Assembly: GCF_002936955.1 (NCBI RefSeq)
Contig: NZ_MPZM01000011.1
Coordinates: 29,685 to 93,684, forward strand
Origin: Oceanisphaera arctica
GTDB taxonomy: Bacteria; Pseudomonadota; Gammaproteobacteria; Enterobacterales; Aeromonadaceae
Reading direction: 5' to 3'
DNA length: 64,000 nucleotides
Shown: piece after piece, positions 46,872 to 56,553 of the stretch
Numbering within the stretch: the first letter of the stretch is position 1
How the letters are laid out: every line of letters begins with the position of its first letter
The notes under the pieces: model-generated
Databases searched by the model: none
What the model was told of the DNA's origin: nothing
What the model saw: the letters and a program-made list of their open reading frames with translations, nothing else
Program-made: the position numbers and the translations under genes

Positions 46872-47180
46872 GCGAGAAACCCCGTCCTTTTAGGGCGGGG
46901 AGGGATAGCGATTGGCGCATAGCACCAACGGTTTCTATACTCAAATTGTCTCTTGCAGACCTACGGCGGGTTGCGCCGAATGTTAAGCCTGCGGAGTGGA
47001 TGTGAGACTTAGGCGGATATGGGGTTGATTCACCATCGTAAAATCCGCCATTGCGCGGAATTTACGGCGAGAACCAAGCCCCCGCCCGAGCTGCCCACTG
47101 TGAAACAGGAACCTGTTAACCCGGTGACGGGTTAATCCCTAACGGGAATCTCCTTCCTTCAGGGAGGAGAGGACGTCAAA
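46872..47180 (+). mobile_element. Relic right end of an IS200/IS605-family (tnpB-type) element
   Basis: A CCCCGTCC/GGGCGGGG hairpin (46880-46900), a tail of 17-20 codons that reads like a TnpB C-terminus (LADLRRVAPNVKPAEWM, stop at 47003-47005), and a downstream run of small hairpins ending CTCCTTCC-TTCA-GGGAGGAG and GAGGACGTCAA. This is the usual layout of a tnpB 3' end and its right-end RNA. The rest of tnpB and any left end are missing. Confidence 0.65.
47006..47179 (+). ncRNA. Omega-RNA-like scaffold remnant
   Basis: Follows the tnpB-like stop. Hairpins AACAGG/CCTGTT (47104-47115), AACCCG/CGGGTT (47118-47133), CCC/GGG (47137-47146) and the right-end hairpin (47150-47169) precede GTCAA at 47175-47179, after which guide sequence would begin in a live element. 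CTGTGAAACAGGAACC is typical of these RNAs. Whether it is still transcribed is unknown. Confidence 0.5.
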
Positions 47181-47469
47181 ATGGAGCGTACTCTCGCAGG
47201 CCGAACTTAATCACAAGCCCCTACTTTACTCAAAGCCGGCACAAAAAGCATGAGCGGCGCGGTGCCGCCCCGGCAGTTTCTGCCACAGCAAATCTATTTA
47301 GTGCCTGGCGCCAAGGTAAAAGAAAACACCACAAGCCATAGATAGAGGCATCATTCCGGGCTGGCGACCGTATCTTTCTGCAAACAACACCAGACCAGGA
47401 TCCTGATTTTCATCAGGATGACGGCCGGATTTGATATTGCTCTGGGCGCTCGGCGCCGGGCGCCACTAC
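47181..47469. other. Gap after tnpB relic and before the tamB stop
   Basis: No gene seen. An 8-bp hairpin ATCCTGAT-TTTC-ATCAGGAT (47400-47419) and a GGCGC/GCGCC pair near 47445-47464 lie just downstream of tamB and may end its transcription, though without a T run. Confidence 0.4.
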
Positions 47470-50400
47470 CTAAAACTCAAATCGATAGAAGATATCAATC
47501 GCCTGACTCAGACCACTGGTTGCCTGCAAATAGAGCCGTGGCAATAGCTCATAGCGCAGCCGCAGCTCGCCGATGGCCGAGAAGACCCCGACGCCATAAC
47601 CAATCTGCAGCCCCGGCAACACATAGGCGCTGATATTCACCTCGGTATCGTCGCCGCTGCCGCCGGTATCCAGCGACACGTCCTGCAGCCCCAGTGCCTC
47701 GCCCACGTTGGTGACCAGGCCGCCGATTTTGCCGACACCGGCGCCCAGCAGCATCGACTGCACCAGGGCGTTACCGTCGGTTTCACCGCCGCCTTCGAGT
47801 CCCCGTCCGCGCAGCAGGTAAGACAGCTGCTCCACCTGCGGCATAGCGGGATCCGAGAACACTTCCACCTTGGGTTGAGCCGCGCTGCCCGAAACCCGTA
47901 CCCCGGCGGTAATGCTGCTGTCGGACATGCTGGACGGGTTACGAATCGCCTCCACCCTCAGGTTGGGCTGATCCAGCGGGCCGCTGAACAGAATGCTGCC
48001 GTCCCGGATCAACAGGTTCTGACCGTAGGCGCGAAACTTGCCATCAATCAGCCGGATCTCGCCGTTGGCGCGCATGCTGCGTCTGGGCCGCTGCACGATA
48101 CGCAGCTTGCCTTCCAGCCGGGTATCCAGACCAAAGGCCTCCAGGCGTACATCTTCGGTCAACCGCACATTGATACGAATATCCAGCGGCAGCTTGGGGG
48201 CTTTTTCGGGAATGATGCCCGATGCCTGCACTATGACCACGTCTGCCGAACGGGACACGGCGCTTTCGGGCAGCTCCTTGACCTCGATACGGGCCCAGGG
48301 GATCAGGATTTCGCCTCGCACCGTGGCCTGCTCGCCCAGGCCGATTTGCAGATCCGGGCTGACCCGCACCCGGCCCATGCCCGGATAGCCGGCCTCCAGC
48401 TCTGTGCCCTTGAGGCGAATTTCGCCGCTCACCGGCAACTGCCGCCAGTCCAGCTCACCGCTGATATTCAGCGGCCCATCGCCCATCCTGAGCTGACCGT
48501 TGAGGGTGGCATTGGTGCCCCGGATATCCAGCCGGGTACTAAAGTCACGCACCTTGACCATGTCGGAATAGGTATCTACCTCGCCGCCGGTCAGGCTGAT
48601 GTCGCCAAACAGCAAGGGCGCCTGCAGGGTGCCGTCCAGTCGTGCCTTGCCGGCCAGAGTGCCCTGCAGGCGGGCCACTTCCGGCAGCAGCGGCGCCAGC
48701 CAGTCGAGTTTTAGCTGGTCAATGCTCAGGTTGCCACTGAGCGCTCGGCGTCCCTTGAGATCCGCCACATTGGCATCCAGCGCCAACCGGCCCAGCTTGG
48801 TCGAGCGAAAGGCCAGCGACGACTGCAGCCGGTTCTCCACCATCTCGCTGGTGAGTGACAGCGTCTGATAGTCGAGTCGGGTATCGCCGCTGACAAAGGT
48901 GCCCGGCGTGGTACTGATGTTGGCGTTAAGCGTGGGTGCGCCGTTTTTCCAGCGCAGATCCACCCGGCCACCCAGTATCGCCTCCCAGGAAAAGTCTCTG
49001 GGAAAGAACGGCTCGAGTCGGGCCAGATTGAGATCGCGGATATTTACCCCGGCCTGGCCTTCTTTGGCGCTGGCGGTGAGGGCGTCGAAACACAAGGACG
49101 CCTCGCCCGAGCCCCAGCAATGGGGCTCGGCGCGAAAACGCTGCTCCTGCCACGTCATGGCCACTTCCTGCTGCAGGGCCCAGCGTTCGAACGGAGTATC
49201 CAGCACGGCCCGGCTCAGCCGGCCGCGCCAACCGTCTTTGTTCAGGCTGCCGTCGAGGCGCAGCTCGGCCGCCAGCGGATCGCCCTCCACATTCAGCTCG
49301 AGTTGGTGCGCCGCCTCATTACCCTTGCCGGTCAGCAGCAGCTTTTTGAATTCCATCTCGCCAGCCCGAATGCGGTCCACCGTCAGCCGCACATCACCTC
49401 TGATGGCATCGCCCAGCGTGGCCTTGGCCTGCAACTTGATGTCGCGCGCTTCGTTATCGTTAAAACCGGCCCGGCCACCGGTGAGGCTGGCCTCAATCTG
49501 CGGCGCGGCCAGCTCGCCCCGTACCCGGATGTCGCCAGCCAGATCGCCGAACAGGCCGGGGGAATACACCGCCAACTCCGGTGCCTTCAGCACGCCGTCC
49601 AGCTGCCAGCGGTCTGTGATGCGACCATTGACCGTCAGCTGGTTGTTGCCGTTGATCAGCCGAAGCTGATTGATGCTGCCCTGCAATGCCTGATCCAGCA
49701 CCACCTCGCCCTTGAGCAACAGCGGATAATCCCGCAACTGCCCATGAATATCGGGCCTGGCATTCAGCTCCCACTTTTTGCCCTGCAGCACAAAGCGGGT
49801 GTCCATCTCGCCGTTGAGGCGACCCTCCAGCCCGGCCACAAAGGCACCTGGATCGGCCTCGGTCAGCGTCAGCAGTCCCTGCCAGTCGATGCCCTTGGCC
49901 CAGCTCAGGGCGCCGGTCACCTTCGCCTCGCCCTGAGGCAGCGTCAGGGTCAGCGGGTTCAGGCGGGCCCCTTTCAGATCCCCCTTCGCCGCCAGCTTGA
50001 TGCCCAGCGGCGGCAGGCTCGGCCCCTGACCTTCGGCATTCAGGGTCAGTTGATAGTCTTCCAGCTTGCCCTTGAGCCGTAACTTGCCCTGCTTCAGTCG
50101 CCATTGGGGATCGGTCAGCGGCCAGCCCAGCTGTTGCCAGTTCAGCGAGATATTGAACGGCAATTCGGGGTTCAGCGGTTGTGCCGTCAGGCTGGCATTG
50201 GCTTCCACCACCTCGCCCAGGGCCAGCTTTCCCTTGAGATTTTGCAGACTGTCGGACAAGGTCAGGGCCAGGGTCTGGCCTTCCAGTTGTCCGTTCAGCA
50301 GTGGTTTATGCAGGGTGCCGTTCAATGCCAGTTCGAGCGGATAGTCTCCACTCAGGGTGATATTACCGCCGAGGGTCACTTTGGCCAGCTCGTGGTCAAG

Positions 50401-51153
50401 CTCGGCTGTCAGAATTTTCAGTTCGCTGTCTTGACCTTCCAGCTCCAGCACCAGAGCATGCAGGGCCCGGGTTTGCCCGCCCTGAATAAGCCGGCTTTCG
50501 GTCAGGCTGAAGCCTTGCAGCTTGACCGGGAAAGGCAGTACCACCTCCGGCAGGGTCAGCGGTGACCTGGCGGCAACGGCGGGTTTTTCGCCTGTGGTTG
50601 CGGCATCCTCACCGGGTGTCAACGTCAGGGTCAGCCCCTGCATGTTGGGGCCCGTGATCACCATGCCGTCCGCATCCCAGTGGGCCGCCAGCTGCAGACT
50701 CTGCCAGGAGATCGTTTGCCCGGGCAGGGATATCTTTACCCTGTCGGCACGAATGTCATCCAGGTCGATACGCAGCGGTGGCGTTATCTGCCCCAGCGGC
50801 TCGGTCGATGCTGTGTCTTTGGCTGGCGGCAGCGTCTTGATGGTGACTTCGATGTCTTCGGCCACCAGCTGTTGCAACCAGAACCGGCGGTCGAGCAGCT
50901 TGCCCAGTTGCCAGTCTATGGTCACCTGTCGGGCCGAAAAGGCCAGCGAGTCCTGCTCGTAGCTCAGCTCGTCAAACTGCCAACCCCGGCCCAGCTGGCC
51001 CGAAGCCATGGTGCCGCTCAGGCCCGGCACCTGCTGCTTGGCCAGCCCCCATAGCCACTGATTACCCACATGGGTAAACAGCAGGCTGAACAACAGCATC
51101 AGCAGTAAACACAGGCTCACCACCAGGCCGGTGAAGATACGCGTAAAAATCAT
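47470..51153 (-). CDS. tamB: TamB, inner-membrane AsmA-like bridge protein
   Basis: A 1227-residue protein with one N-terminal signal anchor (FTGLVVSLCLLLMLLFSLLF) and a very long periplasmic beta-rich region ending in the DUF490 domain (LDQPNLRVEAIRNPSSM ... LQATSGLSQAIDIFYRFEF). With TamA it spans the periplasm; roles in autotransporter assembly and phospholipid transport are known for the family. The start is ATG 51153; the frame runs 62 codons further, but only antisense to tamA, which it overlaps in ATGA. Confidence 0.94.
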   Translation of the reverse strand: MIFTRIFTGLVVSLCLLLMLLFSLLFTHVGNQWLWGLAKQQVPGLSGTMASGQLGRGWQFDELSYEQDSLAFSARQVTIDWQLGKLLDRRFWLQQLVAEDIEVTIKTLPPAKDTASTEPLGQITPPLRIDLDDIRADRVKISLPGQTISWQSLQLAAHWDADGMVITGPNMQGLTLTLTPGEDAATTGEKPAVAARSPLTLPEVVLPFPVKLQGFSLTESRLIQGGQTRALHALVLELEGQDSELKILTAELDHELAKVTLGGNITLSGDYPLELALNGTLHKPLLNGQLEGQTLALTLSDSLQNLKGKLALGEVVEANASLTAQPLNPELPFNISLNWQQLGWPLTDPQWRLKQGKLRLKGKLEDYQLTLNAEGQGPSLPPLGIKLAAKGDLKGARLNPLTLTLPQGEAKVTGALSWAKGIDWQGLLTLTEADPGAFVAGLEGRLNGEMDTRFVLQGKKWELNARPDIHGQLRDYPLLLKGEVVLDQALQGSINQLRLINGNNQLTVNGRITDRWQLDGVLKAPELAVYSPGLFGDLAGDIRVRGELAAPQIEASLTGGRAGFNDNEARDIKLQAKATLGDAIRGDVRLTVDRIRAGEMEFKKLLLTGKGNEAAHQLELNVEGDPLAAELRLDGSLNKDGWRGRLSRAVLDTPFERWALQQEVAMTWQEQRFRAEPHCWGSGEASLCFDALTASAKEGQAGVNIRDLNLARLEPFFPRDFSWEAILGGRVDLRWKNGAPTLNANISTTPGTFVSGDTRLDYQTLSLTSEMVENRLQSSLAFRSTKLGRLALDANVADLKGRRALSGNLSIDQLKLDWLAPLLPEVARLQGTLAGKARLDGTLQAPLLFGDISLTGGEVDTYSDMVKVRDFSTRLDIRGTNATLNGQLRMGDGPLNISGELDWRQLPVSGEIRLKGTELEAGYPGMGRVRVSPDLQIGLGEQATVRGEILIPWARIEVKELPESAVSRSADVVIVQASGIIPEKAPKLPLDIRINVRLTEDVRLEAFGLDTRLEGKLRIVQRPRRSMRANGEIRLIDGKFRAYGQNLLIRDGSILFSGPLDQPNLRVEAIRNPSSMSDSSITAGVRVSGSAAQPKVEVFSDPAMPQVEQLSYLLRGRGLEGGGETDGNALVQSMLLGAGVGKIGGLVTNVGEALGLQDVSLDTGGSGDDTEVNISAYVLPGLQIGYGVGVFSAIGELRLRYELLPRLYLQATSGLSQAIDIFYRFEF

Positions 51154-52865
51154 AGTTCGGGCCCCAGGGTAAAGTGTATCCGCATGGGGACTTGATCCTC
51201 CGATACGCCAAATGCCAGATCCAGGCGAACTGCCCCCACCGGCGTCAGCCAGCGCACCCCGACCCCGGTGCCTAGCTTCCAGTCTTCGGTGTAGTCGTTG
51301 GTCGCGGTACCTGTGTCGACGAAGCTGGCGACACGCCACTTTTCCGCCACCTTGTAGTCGTATTCCAGACTCAGGGCGGTGGCGTATTTGGCCCCCAGTC
51401 GATCGCCGTTTTCATCTATCGGGCTGATGTCTTGATAACCGAAGCCGCGCACCGTCATGTCACCACCGGTGAAAAAACGCAACGACGGCGGCAGCTTCTG
51501 CACATCCTCAACCCACACGGCGCCCTGCTCGGCCCGGGCGATCAGCCGTTGCTTTTCGGCGATGGTGCGCAACCACTTGCTGCGCCCCCACAGGCGGATA
51601 AAGCGGGTGTCCGATCCCCACCAGGGTTCGGACAACTCCAGGGTGGCCAGCTGGGCATCGCCCCAAATCGGATCCAGGCCACCACGTACCCGGGTTCGGC
51701 TGTAGGACACGCCGGGGATCAACAGAAAGCTTTCATCTTCCTGCTGACCCTGGGTATAGGTTTCGTATTCGGAGCGAATAAACACATCCCGGGTCCAGTC
51801 ATCGGTGTCTTTGTCCCAGCGATGGATTGAGGCCACCAGACGATCACTCACGGTGTCGTCCTGATCCAGCATCTGATAGCCACCCTGAATGGTGTAGTAG
51901 TTGTTGAGCGGATTACCGCGAGGGATCTTGTAGATGACGCTGATGTCCTGCTTGGGCGCCGACAGTTTGAGGTTGGTCTTCAGGCTGTGCCCCAGACTGT
52001 TGATCCAGGGTTTGTCCCAGCTGGTCGAAACCCTGGGCCCTTCATCGGTCGAGAAGCCCGCACCCACTTCTACTTCGTTGTCGGCCTTGGCTCGCAGCAC
52101 CACAGCCAACGGAATGCGGTAGTTTTCATCGGCCTCGCTCACCACCGGCAAGACTTCGACCTGACGGAAATAACCGGAGGCGGAAAGATCACGACTCAGC
52201 TCGGCCAGACGAATGGCCTGATAAGGATCGCCGGGTTTCACCTTCACCAGCGGCGTCAGCACCCGATCCACCGGCCGGTCTGCGTCCACCCTCAGTTCAC
52301 CAAACTGGTAACGAGGGCCGGAGTCGAAGGTCAGTGTCACATCGGCGGCTTTGTCCTGGGGGTATACCAGTACCTGACTACGTTGATAGTTGGCATCGAA
52401 GTAGCCGCGCGCCAGGGCCAGACTGAGCAGGCTCGCCTTGATCTTTTCATACTTGTCGTGACGAAAGACATCGCCTTCTTTCAGTGTGAGCTTGTTGATC
52501 AGCTGTTCAAACTGCGGGTCAGACGCCGAGTCGCCCTGCAACAGCAAATCCAGGGTGCGAACACGCACGGGTTCACCGGCGCTCACCCGCACTGCAACTA
52601 GCTCCGGCTTGTCTTTGTCGGCGGTGATGTCGATGGTCGGGTTATAGTAACCCAGTGACTGCAGGCTGTTGATCACCGCCGTTTCTATGTCTTTGCGAAA
52701 GCGGGGTAGCTGCTCGGCGTCGATGGCGGGCAGCTGATCCAGATACACCTGGGTATTTTTTTTCAGCTTGCCCTTCAGCCCTTCCAGCTCGAAGCTAACG
52801 TCCTCTGCCCTGACATTCAGGCTGAGCAACAGCAGGACCAAGACTCCCCATATTCCTTTGCTCAT
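51150..52865 (-). CDS. tamA: TamA, Omp85-family outer-membrane protein
   Basis: A 571-residue protein: signal peptide MSKGIWGVLVLLLLSLNVRA, three POTRA domains (about residues 24-265), then a 16-strand barrel with the L6 motif region (FFTGGDMTVRGFGYQDISP) and a final strand (VPMRIHFTLGPEL) near-standard for the family. Works with TamB. Divergent from mobB. Confidence 0.94.
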   Translation of the reverse strand: MSKGIWGVLVLLLLSLNVRAEDVSFELEGLKGKLKKNTQVYLDQLPAIDAEQLPRFRKDIETAVINSLQSLGYYNPTIDITADKDKPELVAVRVSAGEPVRVRTLDLLLQGDSASDPQFEQLINKLTLKEGDVFRHDKYEKIKASLLSLALARGYFDANYQRSQVLVYPQDKAADVTLTFDSGPRYQFGELRVDADRPVDRVLTPLVKVKPGDPYQAIRLAELSRDLSASGYFRQVEVLPVVSEADENYRIPLAVVLRAKADNEVEVGAGFSTDEGPRVSTSWDKPWINSLGHSLKTNLKLSAPKQDISVIYKIPRGNPLNNYYTIQGGYQMLDQDDTVSDRLVASIHRWDKDTDDWTRDVFIRSEYETYTQGQQEDESFLLIPGVSYSRTRVRGGLDPIWGDAQLATLELSEPWWGSDTRFIRLWGRSKWLRTIAEKQRLIARAEQGAVWVEDVQKLPPSLRFFTGGDMTVRGFGYQDISPIDENGDRLGAKYATALSLEYDYKVAEKWRVASFVDTGTATNDYTEDWKLGTGVGVRWLTPVGAVRLDLAFGVSEDQVPMRIHFTLGPEL

Positions 52866-52951
52866 GGCGCAACCCGCCTATTTTGTGTTTGTGTATTATA
52901 TCGACTCGACGTGGCAGACTGAGCCTCTGTCGAAACCTTTCCGGGCGCCTT

Positions 52952-53497
52952 ATGTCCCCATCTCATCATTCTAGTGCTCTGCTCGGTTTTGCCGGTTTCA
53001 GTGGCAGCGGTAAAACCACGCTGCTGCGGCAACTGGTCAGCCTGCTTACCCGGCGCCAATTGCGCATCGGCATCATCAAACATACTCATCACGATGTGGA
53101 GCAGGACCAACCGGGCAAGGACAGCTTCGAGCTGCGCCACGCCGGTGCCCGTCAATGCCTGCTGGCCGGGCCTCATCGTAGCATTCTCACCTGGGAAAAC
53201 ACCAAGCCGGAAGAACCTGATTTGAATGAATCTCTTTCACGACTCAGCCTGCACCAGCTCGATCTGGTGCTGGTCGAAGGCTTTCGCGAGGCGCCCATCG
53301 CCAAGGTTGAGGTGCACAGGCCCGACTGTGGCACCCCCCTGCTGTGCCTGCACGACCCGCATATTCTGGCGGTAGCCACCGATGTGCCGGACCTTGTCGC
53401 CCCGGTGCCGCTGCTGGATTTGAATAACCCCGTCGCCATCGCCGAGACTATTTTTCACTGGTGGCAATCGGGGCGCCTGCAAGTGCCTGCAGATTGA
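52952..53497 (+). CDS. mobB: Molybdopterin-guanine dinucleotide biosynthesis adaptor MobB
   Basis: A GTP-binding P-loop protein that aids MobA in making the bis-MGD cofactor of enzymes such as NapA. It has 181 residues from ATG 52952. Walker A GFSGSGKTTLL, and IIKHTHHDVE, typical of MobB. The ribosome site is weak. mobA is not in the window. The 3' end overlaps the msrA-like gene on the other strand by 50 bp. Confidence 0.92.
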   Translation: MSPSHHSSALLGFAGFSGSGKTTLLRQLVSLLTRRQLRIGIIKHTHHDVEQDQPGKDSFELRHAGARQCLLAGPHRSILTWENTKPEEPDLNESLSRLSLHQLDLVLVEGFREAPIAKVEVHRPDCGTPLLCLHDPHILAVATDVPDLVAPVPLLDLNNPVAIAETIFHWWQSGRLQVPAD

Positions 53498-54014
53498 ATC
53501 GTTCGCCGGCCGGATAACCGCACATACGGCGATAGCCTCCATAAAGCAGCGGATGCTGCCAGCTGTATTGCTGATGTCGGGCCGGGGCCGAGACAAAGGT
53601 CCCCACCGGCAGTATCCGCACCCGAACATCACGGCCGGACTCCAGTTCCAGCCTGGCCCGGCTTTGCTGGGCCCACTTTTGCTGCAGCGAACTCTGTACA
53701 TAAAGCGCCGGGCTGAATTCGGCCCCCCGGTCGCAAAACTGGCCCTCGCCGTCAAACGTATCCACCGCCGCCCAGTACAGGGTCAGCAGCTCGCCGTAAC
53801 TCAAGGTGTGGGGATCATACTCCACCCGCACCACCTGCCGCTGCAGGTGACGGCTGCCACTTTTCATCCAGCCCGTTTCGGTGCTTTTCACACCGGATCT
53901 GCCGGCAAACAGCGCCTCCATGACCCAGAAACTGCCACCGGCAAACACCGCCTGGGTCGCCTGAACCGGTAGCGCCAATAACAGCAACAGCATCATCAGG
54001 GTTTGTCTGACCAC
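53448..54014 (-). CDS. MsrA-fold exported protein lacking the catalytic cysteine
   Basis: A 188-residue homologue of peptide methionine sulfoxide reductase A with a signal peptide (LMMLLLLLALPVQATQ). The family motif GCFWxxE is GSFWVME here, the nucleophilic Cys replaced by Ser (AGT codon), while the rest of the fold is kept (VVRVEYDP, LLTLYWAAVDTFDGEGQFCDRG, HQQYSWQHP). Cysteines remain in QFCDRG and RRMCGYP. The GTG start has AGGAG 7 bp upstream. Reductase activity by the usual route is not expected; a binding role or a different Cys is possible. Confidence 0.85.
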   Translation of the reverse strand: MVRQTLMMLLLLLALPVQATQAVFAGGSFWVMEALFAGRSGVKSTETGWMKSGSRHLQRQVVRVEYDPHTLSYGELLTLYWAAVDTFDGEGQFCDRGAEFSPALYVQSSLQQKWAQQSRARLELESGRDVRVRILPVGTFVSAPARHQQYSWQHPLLYGGYRRMCGYPAGERFNLQALAGAPIATSEK

Positions 54015-54087
54015 CCTCTCACTCCTTTACAAGCCGCTTTGGCTTACTCATAGTCTATCGATGTGTATGCTAACTGATTGAAACGAT

Positions 54088-54798
54088 ATGGAAACACTTT
54101 TCACTTACCGCTGGATACTGGGATCCTTGAGCTGTGTGTTGCTGCCACTGCTCGGCATAGTCGGCGTAGCCGGCACCCGCTGGCACTGGTGGCCCTATAC
54201 CCTGGGGTTAATGCTGGTGGTAGCGGCAATGGGGCTGGCCCTGTTGCTGCTGCCCCTGGCGCTGTGGCACCGGCAGTGGCTGGCCGCCCTGCCGCCGGTT
54301 ATTCTGCTGTTGCTGTTGTTCCCTTTTATTCTCCGTGGTCTGACCCTGCCCGCCATTCACGACATCAGCACCGATACCGAGCAACCCCCACCGCTGACCG
54401 CCGCCGCCCGCCTGCGCGGGCCCGGTGATCACTCCACCGACTACGCAGGCGAGGCGCTGGCCCGGCAGCAAGCAGCCACCTGGTCAACCCTGGCGCCCTT
54501 GACTCTGCCCTACCCGCCCGAGCAGGTTCACCGCCAGGTGCTGGCCCTGATCGCCAAGCGGGGCTGGATCCTGATCGCAAACAGTGAACGGCAGCTGGAA
54601 GCCGTAGTCAGCAGCCGCCTGTTCGGCTTTCGCGACGACGTGGCCATCCGCCTGACCCCCGTCGAAAACGAGTCCGACATCCACACCGGAGTCCATACAA
54701 GAGTCGATATGCGCTCCGCCTCCCGAGTCGGCAAAAGCGACCTGGGCGCCAACGCCGAACGCATCCGCGCCTTTCTGGTCGATCTGGAGCGACATTAA
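54088..54798 (+). CDS. DUF1499 membrane protein
   Basis: A 236-residue protein: three hydrophobic helices in the first 90 residues (WILGSLSCVLLPLLGIVGVAG, LGLMLVVAAMGLALLLLPLAL, PPVILLLLLFPFIL), then a DUF1499 domain opening with PAIHDISTDTEQPP and ending RIRAFLVDLERH. Function unknown. It is 21 bp before an ABC exporter gene on the same strand and probably in its operon. Confidence 0.82.
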   Translation: METLFTYRWILGSLSCVLLPLLGIVGVAGTRWHWWPYTLGLMLVVAAMGLALLLLPLALWHRQWLAALPPVILLLLLFPFILRGLTLPAIHDISTDTEQPPPLTAAARLRGPGDHSTDYAGEALARQQAATWSTLAPLTLPYPPEQVHRQVLALIAKRGWILIANSERQLEAVVSSRLFGFRDDVAIRLTPVENESDIHTGVHTRVDMRSASRVGKSDLGANAERIRAFLVDLERH

Positions 54799-54819
54799 GG
54801 CTTAACCTCGGGATCAAGC

Positions 54820-56553
54820 ATGCAACTATTCGGGCAACTGGCCTGGTTCTTCAAGGCCCACTGGCGCACCTACAGCCTGGCGCTGCTCATGCTGGCCACC
54901 GTGACGGTGATGAACATGAGCATTCCCTACCTGATCGGTAAAACGGTCGATCAACTGGTCTCCTCCCCCAGCGGCGAGGCCGAGAGTAGCCTGCTGCTGT
55001 TGATCCTGGGGCTGGGCCTGGCCGTGTATCTTCTGCGTCTGGGCTGGCGTCGCGTGCTGTTCGGCACCTCTTACCGGCTGGGTAACCTGCTGCGCCGTCG
55101 CTTCTTCGAGCGGCTCACCCGCCAGGGGCAGGCCTTTTACAGCAGCCACAACACAGGCGACCTGATGGCCCGCGCCACCAACGACATCGACGCCATCGAA
55201 ATCGCCGCCGGTGAAGGGGTGCTGTCCGGCTTCGATGGCCTGCTGACCCTGCTGCTGGTGCTGGTCATCATGTTCGGACTCATCGACTGGCGGCTGGCGC
55301 TGGTGGCCCTGCTGCCCTTTCCGCTGATGGGGCTGGCGTTTTACCGTATTTCCAACCGCATTCATCATCACTTCAAGGGCGCGCTGGAACAGTTTTCCGT
55401 GCTCAACGACAAGGCGCAGGAAGCCATCGCCGGCATACGGCTGGTCAAGTCCATGGGCCGGGAGTCCATAGAAAGCCGTCAGTTTGGCGCCATTGCCGAG
55501 GCGGCCACAGCACGTAATTATCAAGTGGCCCGGGCCGAAGCCCTCTATGAGCCGGTAGTGTTTCTGTCGATGTCTGCCGCCCTGCTGCTGACCCTGGGCT
55601 TTGGTGCCTGGCTTATCTGGCACGCTCAGCTCAGCGTGGGCCAGCTCACCAGCTTTACCCTGTATCTGGCCCAGCTTATCTGGCCGATGTTCGCCTTCGG
55701 CTGGCTGCTCAATATCGTCGAACGCGGCAGTGCTGCCCTGACCCGGGTCGAGGCCTTGCTGGCCATTCCCGACAGCGTACCCGACCTCGGCACCCGCGAA
55801 CCGCAAGATGCCGACCTCCGGGTCGAGGCGCTGAGTTTCAGCTACCCCGGCAGTCAACAGCCGGCACTGCAACAGCTCTCGCTGACGCTGGCCCCGGGCC
55901 GGGTGCTGGGCATCGCCGGCCCGACCGGCGCCGGCAAGAGCACCCTGCTGCAGTTGCTGATGCGCTACTGGGAGGCCGAAAGCGGACACATCACTCTGGG
56001 CGCCGTGCCCCTGGCCGACTGTAGACTGGACGCCCTGCGCCGCCAGTTTGCCTATGTGCCGCAAGACACCTTTCTGTTCAGCGCCGGCATTGCCGACAAC
56101 ATTGCCTTCGGCCGGCCCGACGCCAGCCGTGAAGACATCATGGAAGCGGCCCGCCAGGCCTGTGTGCATGAAGACATACTGCGTCTGCCCGGCGGTTACG
56201 ACGCCCAGGTGGGGGAACGTGGCATGAGCCTGTCCGGCGGTCAGCGCCAACGGCTGGCCATCGCCCGGGCCCTGATAAGTCAGGCCCCGATACTGATACT
56301 GGACGATGCGCTGTCGGCGGTGGACGTGCATACCGAACAACGCATATTACAGCAGTTGCGCCGCCGTCGGGGCCAGAGCTGCATCATCGTCAGCCACCGG
56401 CTGTCGGCGCTGGAACATGCGGACAAGACCCTGGTGCTGCAGCATGGTCGGCTGCAACAGTCGGGCCGCCACACCGAACTGATTGAACAGGACGGCTGGT
56501 ACAGCCGGATGTGGACCTATCAGCAACTGGAGGCCCGCCTCGATGACGACTGA
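54820..56553 (+). CDS. mdlA: ABC exporter half-transporter, MdlA-like
   Basis: A 577-residue fused permease-ATPase: six transmembrane helices to about residue 310, then Walker A AGPTGAGKST, Q-loop VPQDTFLFSAG, signature LSGGQRQR, Walker B ILILDDALSAVD (Asp in place of the catalytic Glu next to Walker B) and H-loop SHRLSALE. The Glu-to-Asp change suggests the degenerate site of a heterodimeric exporter. It overlaps the next half-transporter gene by 11 bp. Substrate unknown. Confidence 0.85.
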   Translation: MQLFGQLAWFFKAHWRTYSLALLMLATVTVMNMSIPYLIGKTVDQLVSSPSGEAESSLLLLILGLGLAVYLLRLGWRRVLFGTSYRLGNLLRRRFFERLTRQGQAFYSSHNTGDLMARATNDIDAIEIAAGEGVLSGFDGLLTLLLVLVIMFGLIDWRLALVALLPFPLMGLAFYRISNRIHHHFKGALEQFSVLNDKAQEAIAGIRLVKSMGRESIESRQFGAIAEAATARNYQVARAEALYEPVVFLSMSAALLLTLGFGAWLIWHAQLSVGQLTSFTLYLAQLIWPMFAFGWLLNIVERGSAALTRVEALLAIPDSVPDLGTREPQDADLRVEALSFSYPGSQQPALQQLSLTLAPGRVLGIAGPTGAGKSTLLQLLMRYWEAESGHITLGAVPLADCRLDALRRQFAYVPQDTFLFSAGIADNIAFGRPDASREDIMEAARQACVHEDILRLPGGYDAQVGERGMSLSGGQRQRLAIARALISQAPILILDDALSAVDVHTEQRILQQLRRRRGQSCIIVSHRLSALEHADKTLVLQHGRLQQSGRHTELIEQDGWYSRMWTYQQLEARLDDD

